NCBI GenBank assembly: GCA_016703665.1
Contig: JADJBS010000020.1
Coordinates: forward strand, 124,001 to 188,000
Direction: 5' to 3'
DNA from: Candidatus Defluviibacillus avedoerensis
GTDB taxonomy: Bacteria; Pseudomonadota; Gammaproteobacteria; Burkholderiales; Burkholderiaceae_C
DNA length: 64,000 bases
Shown here: piece after piece, positions 46,465-52,716 of the stretch
How the letters are laid out: each line of letters begins with the position of its first letter
Numbering within the stretch: the first letter of the stretch is position 1
The notes under the pieces: generated by a model
What the model was told of the DNA's origin: nothing
Seen by the model: only the letters and a program-made list of their open reading frames with translations
The model's database searches: none
Program-made: the position numbers and the translations under genes

Positions 46465-46809
46465 TCACACATAAAACCTGGAGGCATTGCGCCGTCCAGG
46501 CAAGGCCTTCTGAATGATGACCCCACGGACAGCATTCAGGCTGGACAGCGGTGAATCGCCAAAAGCGGGGTTGAGCGCATGCAAGCACCAGCCTTCAGCC
46601 GTTTTCTGCAATTGGCGAAAGATCCATTCCCCCGCATGCCAAGCCAGGACGTAAGAGCCATCCTGGGCATCGCCACCTGGCTCAATGATGATGATTTCGC
46701 CTTCGTTGAACTCGGGCACCATGCTTTGACCCATCACCATCAGCGCGAACGATTCATTCCCTTCACAACCCGCACCCTCGCCGTCGACTGTCAACAGTGG
46801 CGGTGTCAT
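46465..46809 (-). CDS. Truncated LexA-like S24-fold protein, catalytic Lys replaced by Arg
   Basis: A 114-residue protein that is only the C-terminal domain of the LexA/UmuD/phage repressor family. The Ser motif is GQSMVPEFNEGEIIII (Ser29), but the second catalytic residue, normally the Lys of a VTVKRL strand, is Arg65 in EWIFRQLQK. There is no HTH or cleavage site. This suggests a non-cleaving relative used for binding. Start 46809 has GGAGG and overlaps the stop of the reductase fusion (ATGA). Last gene of the divergent dsr-linked operon. Confidence 0.7.
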   Translation of the reverse strand: MTPPLLTVDGEGAGCEGNESFALMVMGQSMVPEFNEGEIIIIEPGGDAQDGSYVLAWHAGEWIFRQLQKTAEGWCLHALNPAFGDSPLSSLNAVRGVIIQKALPGRRNASRFYV

Positions 46810-48296
46810 GCAGCCTCCATGAGCTGAACACTGATTTGGGCTGCCGGCACACCACCGGCATTCAACTCCGCCGCCAGGGTCTGCACAAAACGTGCAGGAC
46901 CTGCAAGGTAGAAGTCGCAATCGCTCACATCAAATAGATCCACCCGCATGGCATGCGCCACTTCGGCGGCGCCCGCTTCGGCATCGGCGTGGGTGATCAA
47001 TTCGTACTCGAACTGATCAAGTGCTTCCGACCAGGCCCGGCACTGATTGGCATAAAAATGGCCGTCGCTTTGGGTAGCCAACCAGAACAAGGCCAGCGCT
47101 GGTGCAGCATCCAGCGACAAGGAATGCTCGATCAAACTTTTCACTGGCGCAAACCCCCCATCACACGCTGCAAAAACCTGAGGCCGGTGGCCGCCTTCGC
47201 GCAGCACAAATTCACCCGTTGGCCCGTAAACCGTGACCTGGCTGCCATAGGCCAGATTGCCTGCAAAAACCTGTCTTGCAAAACCGTCCTGCTGATCGCG
47301 ATGCACAAAGAACAGCAAATTGCGGTCATCGCAGGGACAGCTGGCCACCGGGTAACTGCTGCGCACGTCGTCAAAACCGGCCTGAGCCCAGCCAAGTGAA
47401 ACTGACTGCCCCGCCAGAAACCGCAGGCGATGCGTGCGCGGGGTCTGCAAATGCACAAGTCGCGTGTTGGGCGCAGGCTCACTCACGGCGCGTACCTGGG
47501 CGCCGATCTGCTGCAGTGGCATGTCCTGGGGACCAGAGGCTTCCAGCAGCTCCAGCGTCAGCTCGCTGCTGGCCGCCGTGTGGCAGCACATCAGTGCGTA
47601 GCCCTGCGCTTTTTCAGCCTCAGATAAGGGGTAGTCGGAATGTTGGGTGGGCGCCAAGTCACCAGAGATTACCCTGACCTTGCACATCCCGCAGCTGCCA
47701 TTGCCGCAGCCGTAGTTCAGCTTGAGCCCGGCATGCAAGCCCGACTGCAGCAAATTGGCGTGACCCTCCACTGCAAACTGGTGTCCACTGGGTCGCACCG
47801 TGACCTGTGCAGTCATGATTTTGAGCATATCGTCCATCACCTCCAGCAAGCCCACCGATTCGGTGGCCAGGGCCTTGGCCAGGCCGCGTTTGATCTGTTT
47901 GTCCAGCGCTTGCCATTTCGCGTCTTCCGGTTGACCGGTGGCGACGGCACGAACGCTTTGCTGCAACTCAATCACCAAGGCGTGGTAGCGCTGCAAGTGC
48001 CGTCGGACATCGGCCAGCTCCTGGCTTTGCAGGAATACCCGTTGGGCCAGTACTTCCTGGCTGGGCAAAATGCGCTCACGCACCCGTTTGCCAAAGGCTT
48101 CGTCGCGTATCTGAACCACTCGCTCCAGCATGCCAGACTCTTCAAGCTGGACCGTAGGGTAGCAGCGCAGCAGTTCGTCTATGGCGACCAGACCGTCGCA
48201 GGTGGCCAAGGTGCCGTCGCGCACCTGCTGCTGCAAAACCCCTCTCGATACACCCACAAGCTGGGCGGCGCGCCAGATGCTGACATGGTGGGACAT
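46806..48296 (-). CDS. HTH-coiled-coil-[2Fe-2S] ferredoxin-flavin/NAD reductase fusion
   Basis: A 496-residue protein of unusual order. Residues ~1-40 read like a MerR/AlpA-type HTH (SIWRAAQLVGVSRGVLQQQVRDG). Residues ~60-160 are helical and charged, coiled-coil-like. A plant-type ferredoxin follows, with Cys197, Cys202 and Cys205 in YGCGNGSCGMC and the fourth Cys near 236 (LMCC). The C-terminus is a ferredoxin-NADP reductase-like unit (RSSYPVAS for flavin, ACDGGFAPVKSLIEHSL for NAD(P)H). The reductase half resembles CDP-6-deoxyglucoseen reductase and oxygenase reductases. A DNA-binding part joined to redox domains suggests a redox-sensing regulator, or a reductase for the adjacent oxygenase. 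Confidence 0.75.
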   Translation of the reverse strand: MSHHVSIWRAAQLVGVSRGVLQQQVRDGTLATCDGLVAIDELLRCYPTVQLEESGMLERVVQIRDEAFGKRVRERILPSQEVLAQRVFLQSQELADVRRHLQRYHALVIELQQSVRAVATGQPEDAKWQALDKQIKRGLAKALATESVGLLEVMDDMLKIMTAQVTVRPSGHQFAVEGHANLLQSGLHAGLKLNYGCGNGSCGMCKVRVISGDLAPTQHSDYPLSEAEKAQGYALMCCHTAASSELTLELLEASGPQDMPLQQIGAQVRAVSEPAPNTRLVHLQTPRTHRLRFLAGQSVSLGWAQAGFDDVRSSYPVASCPCDDRNLLFFVHRDQQDGFARQVFAGNLAYGSQVTVYGPTGEFVLREGGHRPQVFAACDGGFAPVKSLIEHSLSLDAAPALALFWLATQSDGHFYANQCRAWSEALDQFEYELITHADAEAGAAEVAHAMRVDLFDVSDCDFYLAGPARFVQTLAAELNAGGVPAAQISVQLMEAA

Positions 48297-48303
48297 GATG
48301 ATT

Positions 48304-48320
48304 GCTATCTTTTATATAGC
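48304..48320 (-). repeat. GCTAT/ATAGC hairpin just upstream of the HTH-ferredoxin-reductase start
   Basis: On the minus strand GCTAT-ATAAAAG-ATAGC ends seven bases before the ATG at 48296. It occupies the place of a ribosome-binding site; no purine-rich signal is seen there. It could fold in the transcript and limit translation. It resembles stems at 51181, 28302 and 27142. Confidence 0.5.
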
Positions 48321-48327
48321 TATAAAA

Positions 48328-49269
48328 CTATGTAGTAAAAGCCGTAATGTCACTTTTCGACATGGAATCAGGGGCAGCAACCCGGTCCAGGTAGCGAGCC
48401 CGGTACAAAAGCCTTGTCTGGCCAGACTCGTCTGCAAATCCGGACCGATCATGCAGTACGTTGTTGCACACCAGCCCCATGCCTGGCTGTAGCGTCAGAC
48501 GCAACACACAGGGGTTGTCTGAGGCCAGCAGCATTGCCAGGAAGGCAGCTGCGGCACGCGTGGTTGCATCGTCCCGCCAGTGGATGCTGCGGGTGCGGGC
48601 TGTGTATCGCATGTGCAGCACGCCTGTTTGGGCATCCACTGAAAACACCGGTCCACTCTGGGTTGCACGTGCTACGCCGTTCTCGTCAGTGCGCTGGGGA
48701 ATGGTCATGGCATCGGGGGCCATCAGCGCAGCCAGCCAGTCTGGATTGGTGTCGCGCACCGCGATGTAAGCCATCTCAGGGTCCATCAAGGCGTTCTCGC
48801 CACCAGCCTGTGCGCTGCGAACGCAATGCAAAATCATGCCGCGTATGGTCCGCTCTACCGGGTAGTAATAGCCATCGGTGTGCCATTTGATGGCGCGATC
48901 GGTATACGGGATATAGGCACTGCGCTCACCCTGGCCGCTTGCAACGGCAATGAGTGAAATGCCTGAATCATCTGCCAGCCAGTTGCCATCCAGCCGGGTC
49001 AACCCCAGCTGAGCACCCAGCACACGCGGCAGGCTGCGGTCTTCATCTGTGAAGCTGCTGCGGTACACAGCCATGTTGGTATCGGCGCAGCGTGCCAAGA
49101 TGGCCCTGCGCTCAGCATCGCTCAGATGACGCGGATCATTCACCTCAACGATCAGCTCATCCACATGCCTGGGATACTGGGCAACTTTGGCCTCACGCCA
49201 GATCTGGTACGCAGCCACGTCTTGTAAGTCAAACGGATTTTGCAGATGGCTTGGGGCAAGGCTTGGCAT
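48328..49269 (-). CDS. TauD-like 2-oxoglutarate/Fe(II)-dependent oxygenase
   Basis: A 313-residue protein of the TauD/gamma-butyrobetaine hydroxylase superfamily. Iron ligands are visible: His and Asp in IKWHTDGYYYP, distal His in CNNVLHDRSGF, then a C-terminal Arg region (RLLYRARYLDR) for 2-oxoglutarate. Start 49269 has GGAG upstream inside the previous gene. TauD relatives hydroxylate taurine or other sulfonates, but the pocket here cannot be read by eye. Its operon companions are DsrC-like, RAMP-like and reductase proteins, so an unusual substrate (protein, tRNA or sulfur compound) is possible. Confidence 0.8.
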   Translation of the reverse strand: MPSLAPSHLQNPFDLQDVAAYQIWREAKVAQYPRHVDELIVEVNDPRHLSDAERRAILARCADTNMAVYRSSFTDEDRSLPRVLGAQLGLTRLDGNWLADDSGISLIAVASGQGERSAYIPYTDRAIKWHTDGYYYPVERTIRGMILHCVRSAQAGGENALMDPEMAYIAVRDTNPDWLAALMAPDAMTIPQRTDENGVARATQSGPVFSVDAQTGVLHMRYTARTRSIHWRDDATTRAAAAFLAMLLASDNPCVLRLTLQPGMGLVCNNVLHDRSGFADESGQTRLLYRARYLDRVAAPDSMSKSDITAFTT

Positions 49270-49271
49270 GC

Positions 49272-49886
49272 TCAGTCTCCAGAGGCCACCGACCTGGCCC
49301 GCCGCGCCGGGCGCGGCTCTTTGGACAGGACATCGGCCATGGCGCGGTCCAGCCACTGCACAGCGTCTGGCACTTCAGATGCCATGACTTGCTCGATCAC
49401 CCACCGCTGGTCTTTTTGCGGCATGTGCGCCTCGATGCGGTGGCCCAGATAACGCACAAAGCCAAAATCCGGCCCCTCAGCGCTAAAACCAAACTCGGCG
49501 TAGTGATCCGCCAGTTCATTAAACAGCTCAACAAAGCTATCGAAGTGAGTCGGCTGGCCGGGCGCTGGCTCGCCCAGATAGCCGTCTTCGTTTTCTTGCA
49601 AGACTTCGGCGGTGCGGCGTACCAGTGCCTGTACAAACAGAAGCCGGTCGGCCTCGGGCATTCGTGCGTACGCCATGCGGTCAAGCACCTGGGCCAGAAA
49701 AACCAGCACCTCGCGGGTGAAGGCAAAGTACTGAGGGCCTATGTCAATGTCAAAGCCCGCCAGACGCATGCGCTTTAGCATGTTCTGTGCAATGCGCCAA
49801 CTGATAAAAGCCATGGCACTGGCGATTTGCTCAGGCGTCTTGCTGGCACCGTTGCGAAACCACTGGCTCTTGATGCGGATGTTCAT
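49272..49886 (-). CDS. Conserved-looking hypothetical protein, 204 residues
   Basis: A 204-residue, helix-rich cytoplasmic protein with no signal peptide, membrane segment or cysteine. Aromatic and acidic residues are frequent (IDIGPQYFAFTREVLVFLAQVL, FVELFNELADHYAEFGF, GFVRYLGHRIEAHMPQKDQRW). The basic C-terminus (EPRPARRARS) may bind nucleic acid. It lies between the DsrC-like gene and the oxygenase, with only 2 bp to the latter. I do not recognise the family. Confidence 0.7.
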   Translation of the reverse strand: MNIRIKSQWFRNGASKTPEQIASAMAFISWRIAQNMLKRMRLAGFDIDIGPQYFAFTREVLVFLAQVLDRMAYARMPEADRLLFVQALVRRTAEVLQENEDGYLGEPAPGQPTHFDSFVELFNELADHYAEFGFSAEGPDFGFVRYLGHRIEAHMPQKDQRWVIEQVMASEVPDAVQWLDRAMADVLSKEPRPARRARSVASGD

Positions 49887-49943
49887 GCGCGCCTAGTCAG
49901 CACACAGGCGGAGCCCCCGGGCGAAGTGGCAAGCGTGGGGCCA

Positions 49944-50273
49944 TCAGTACCCTCCCTTGCCCAGTGGTTGCGGCAGACCTGCCACTTTGGGGCCCTGCTT
50001 GGCTGGGCCGACAGGAAACAGGTCGTACAGGTACTTGCTGTCAACACCGGGGTGGATCTCGGAAAAGCCCTTCAGCATGTTGCGAAAATTTGGCGTGTGC
50101 CCGTGCTCACGGTATTCGTCACGCAAGTAGCGCACCACCTCCCAGTGCGCCTCCGTCAAACTGATGCCTTCGGCTTGGGCAATCACCTGGACCGCTTCGT
50201 CTTCAAATACAGGTTCAACCAGATAACCCTGATCGTCCGCTTCATGTTCAATGCCTTGAATGAGGTAGCTCAT
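49944..50273 (-). CDS. DsrC/TusE-family paralogue lacking both redox cysteines (RspA-like)
   Basis: A 109-residue protein that aligns with DsrC over its whole length: ADDQGYLVEPVFEDE, LTEAHWEVVRYLRDEYRE, SKYLYDLFPVGPAKQ. Where DsrC has KQACKIAGL and the tail TGCI, this protein has KQGPKVAGL and GKGGY, so both Cys98 and the penultimate Cys are missing. Cys-poor DsrC relatives have been grouped as RspA (regulatory sulfur-related) and are thought not to carry sulfur. Start 50273 has GGAGACAGACAG upstream. Part of the divergent operon. Confidence 0.88.
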   Translation of the reverse strand: MSYLIQGIEHEADDQGYLVEPVFEDEAVQVIAQAEGISLTEAHWEVVRYLRDEYREHGHTPNFRNMLKGFSEIHPGVDSKYLYDLFPVGPAKQGPKVAGLPQPLGKGGY

Positions 50274-50295
50274 CTGTCTGTCTCCGTGTGAATTT

Positions 50296-50910
50296 TTACA
50301 CTGCCGCTGCCGATTTGTGCGGCACAAAAATGCCACACCCGAGCAGGCGATGTGGCCCCAAACCCCTTGTCTGCAAGCGCAAAGACTGCGATGGCGTGAG
50401 CCCATGCAGCATCAAGCTGAATGCGTCCTGCCGCTGGCCATTCACCTCAATAGATTGGTGCAGCCCACACACGCGCTCGCAGGCAACACCCATCGCGGCA
50501 AGCGCCGCGTCCAACAAGGTCATCAACCCTTGTTCACCTGCTGCGCCAGAAATCACCCGGTGCGCATAAATCGTGCTGTGTGGAACCAGTTCACGCAGTC
50601 GAGGTAAGCCGAGGCGAACGCTGTTTCCGGCTACAAACAGTTCAGTTTGAGCCAACAGTTGCACAGCGTCTGCCCTGGCGCGTTGAATGCGCAGCAGCAA
50701 ACGAGCGCGGTGCGGCACCAGTGCGATGCCTTCGTTGCCGGCCACCAGCTTCAAGGGATGGACACCAGAGCCTACGTCAGTGGCTAGCCAATGCAGATGC
50801 TCGCACAAGGCCTGGCTTAAGGCCTCGGCGCAGTGGAGCGAAAGGGCCTTGGCCTGCATGGGCAGGGCCACGTCCACCATGTCAGCCTCATCGACCACAG
50901 CGGCACTCAA
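50296..50910 (-). CDS. Cas6/RAMP-like protein (Cmx6-type) without CRISPR locus
   Basis: A 204-residue protein resembling the Cas6 family found in I-MYXAN systems (cas6_cmx6). It begins with a VDVALPMQAKALSLHCAEAL opening, has a DVGSGVHPLKLV segment and IYAHRVISGAAGE, and ends with the RAMP glycine loop G-x-G-x5-G-x-G at residues 183-193 (GLGPHRLLGCG, followed by IFVP). In CRISPR systems Cas6 cleaves hairpin repeats. No repeat array or other cas gene is seen here. It overlaps the 89-residue gene (ATGA) and is 22 bp before the DsrC-like gene. Candidate catalytic His residues include the ones in the HRVISG and HRLLG segments. An RNA-processing or RNA-binding role is inferred. Confidence 0.72.
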   Translation of the reverse strand: MSAAVVDEADMVDVALPMQAKALSLHCAEALSQALCEHLHWLATDVGSGVHPLKLVAGNEGIALVPHRARLLLRIQRARADAVQLLAQTELFVAGNSVRLGLPRLRELVPHSTIYAHRVISGAAGEQGLMTLLDAALAAMGVACERVCGLHQSIEVNGQRQDAFSLMLHGLTPSQSLRLQTRGLGPHRLLGCGIFVPHKSAAAV

Positions 50911-51176
50911 CCCTGTTCTCCAGAGACGGCCTGAGGCAACACGGACTCAGCGGGTTGCACCGCTTCGACGGGTTGACTGTTGGCCCATTGAATCAGCGCC
51001 TCACCCCATTGGCGTGCGGTCATAGGGTCTACTTCAAAAATTGTGAATCGGCTTTTCTCGCGTATGCGTGTGCGAAGCAGGCTGATACCCCCGCTGTCGT
51101 AATCCAGTTGCTGAAGCTCGATGACCTGCCCACCCAAAGGATTGGTCAGCGTTGTCAATGGCGTGAGGGTGGTCAT
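50907..51176 (-). CDS. Hypothetical protein, 89 residues, first gene of divergent operon
   Basis: An 89-residue protein starting MTTLTPLTTLTNPLGGQV. The core VIELQQLDYDSGGISLLRTRIREKSRFTIF mixes beta strands with basic residues, and the tail is rich in Glu/Gln/Pro. It has no Cys. Its stop overlaps the start of the Cas6-like gene, so the two are coupled. No ribosome-binding site is seen; instead a 7-bp hairpin ends five bases upstream. In-frame starts further upstream exist (to 51350). No family is recognised. Confidence 0.6.
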   Translation of the reverse strand: MTTLTPLTTLTNPLGGQVIELQQLDYDSGGISLLRTRIREKSRFTIFEVDPMTARQWGEALIQWANSQPVEAVQPAESVLPQAVSGEQG

Positions 51177-51180
51177 GTGC

Positions 51181-51198
51181 GCTATTGGGCGCAATAGC
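51181..51198 (-). repeat. GCTATTG/CAATAGC hairpin just upstream of the operon's first start codon
   Basis: A perfect 7-bp inverted repeat with a 4-base loop (GCTATTG-CGCC-CAATAGC on the minus strand) ending four bases before the ATG at 51176, in the place of the ribosome-binding site. A similar stem precedes the reductase-fusion gene of the same operon. Confidence 0.55.
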
Positions 51199-51276
51199 AG
51201 CACCTGACGTCTATAGCCGGGAGGGAGGAGAGCATATAGCCCGGATGGGTAGCTCTGGATACTCAACGAGGGTGAT

Positions 51277-51288
51277 AGCGCATGCGCT
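51277..51288. promoter_or_regulatory. 12-bp palindrome AGCGCATGCGCT in the dsrA divergent region
   Basis: A perfect palindrome near the middle of the 227-bp gap between dsrA and the divergent operon. Position suggests a regulator site serving both promoters. The remaining gap shows a purine-rich stretch (51226-51239) and a TGTGCACA octamer near 51329, without clear -35/-10 pairs. Confidence 0.5.
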
Positions 51289-51403
51289 GGATCTGCCTCT
51301 ACCATCGGCCACGAAGTTGAAATGCATGTGCACACAGAGGCCGCTTTCAACCCCTAGGTGGATGAGCTTTGGCAACTGACCGGGCTCGCAACAGGAGACA
51401 GCG

Positions 51404-52684
51404 ATGAGCAAGAAACCGCACGATACGCCCATGTTGGATCAGCTTGAGAGTGGTCCATGGCCCAGCTTTGTGACCGGCCTCAAGCGCCTGGCCAAAGACA
51501 ACGACTACATGACTGACCTGATGGGTCAGCTCGAACACTCTTACAAGACACGCAAAGGGTACTGGAAAGGCGGCACCGTAGGCGTGTTCGGCTACGGCGG
51601 TGGCGTGATTCCCCGCTTTTCTGAAGTGGCTGACATGTTCCCCGCCTCCAAAGAATTCCACACACTGCGGGTTCAGCCGCCTGCGGGCATGCACTACAAC
51701 ACCGAGGTGTTGCGCAAGATGTGCGACATCTGGGAGCGCCATGGCTCGGGGCTGATTGCGTTTCACGGCCAGTCGGGCGACATCATGTTCCAGGGCGCCA
51801 GCACCGCCAATGTGCAGGGTGCCTTTGATGAGATCAACGAACTGGGCTTTGACCTCGGCGGCGCTGGCCCCGCAGTACGTACCAGCATGTCTTGCGTGGG
51901 GGCGGCCCGCTGCGAGCAGAGTTGCTATGACGAGGCCAAGGCACAACGGGCGGTGGTCAATACTTTTCTGGATGACATGCACCGTCCGGCCCTGCCGTAC
52001 AAATTCAAATTCAAGTTCTCGGGTTGCCCCAATGACTGCATGAATTCGATTCAACGTGCCGATATGGCCGTGATTGGCACCTGGCGCGACAACATCCGCA
52101 CAGATGAGGCCATGGCACGCAAGTGGTTTGACAAGCATGGAATGACCGAACTGGTCAACGACGTGGTGAGCCGTTGCCCTACCAAGACCATCATGCTCAA
52201 GGAAATCAAGGACGTCAAAACCGGGCCCAAAATGTCCAGCGTGGCCGTGAGCGACACCCAATGCCTTGAAATCGACAACAGCAACTGCGTGCGCTGCATG
52301 CACTGCATCAACGTGATGACCGGTGCGCTGGCCACAGGCACTGACAAAGGCGTCACCATCTTGATGGGAGGCAAGCGCACCCTGAAGATCGGTGACCTGA
52401 TGGGTACGGTGGTGGTGCCGTTCATGCCCATGAACGAAGAGAAGGATTACAAGGCGCTGGTTGAACTGGCCCAAAAGACCATCGACTTCTTTGCCGAAAA
52501 CGCCCTGGAGCATGAGCGCACCGGCGAAATGATTGAGCGCATTGGATTGGTCAACTTCCTTGAAGGTATCGAACTCGAGATTGACCCCAACATGGTGGCT
52601 ACACCTCGCACCAACCCCTATGTCCGCACCGATGGATGGGACGACGAAGTGGCCAAGATTGCCGCGCGTAAATCAGCGGCCTGA
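51404..52684 (+). CDS. dsrA: Oxidative-type dissimilatory sulfite reductase alpha subunit DsrA
   Basis: A 426-residue siroheme/4Fe-4S protein. Cluster and siroheme cysteines are seen at Cys164 and Cys170 (SCVGAARC) and Cys208 and Cys212 (GCPNDC). The inserted ferredoxin domain has Cys287, Cys295, Cys298 and Cys301. The linked dsrEFH and dsrL genes, and the absence of dsrD, mark it as the sulfur-oxidising form that turns DsrC-bound sulfur into sulfite in the cytoplasm. CAGGAGACAG precedes the ATG. First gene of the cluster dsrABEFHCMKLJOPNR. Confidence 0.97.
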   Translation: MSKKPHDTPMLDQLESGPWPSFVTGLKRLAKDNDYMTDLMGQLEHSYKTRKGYWKGGTVGVFGYGGGVIPRFSEVADMFPASKEFHTLRVQPPAGMHYNTEVLRKMCDIWERHGSGLIAFHGQSGDIMFQGASTANVQGAFDEINELGFDLGGAGPAVRTSMSCVGAARCEQSCYDEAKAQRAVVNTFLDDMHRPALPYKFKFKFSGCPNDCMNSIQRADMAVIGTWRDNIRTDEAMARKWFDKHGMTELVNDVVSRCPTKTIMLKEIKDVKTGPKMSSVAVSDTQCLEIDNSNCVRCMHCINVMTGALATGTDKGVTILMGGKRTLKIGDLMGTVVVPFMPMNEEKDYKALVELAQKTIDFFAENALEHERTGEMIERIGLVNFLEGIELEIDPNMVATPRTNPYVRTDGWDDEVAKIAARKSAA

Positions 52685-52716
52685 CGCCAACAGATACCGA
52701 GCACAGGAGACAACCC

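Noticed and set aside
50000..51403. CRISPR array next to the Cas6-like gene
   Set aside because: No direct repeats with regular spacing are visible here or elsewhere; only single hairpins.
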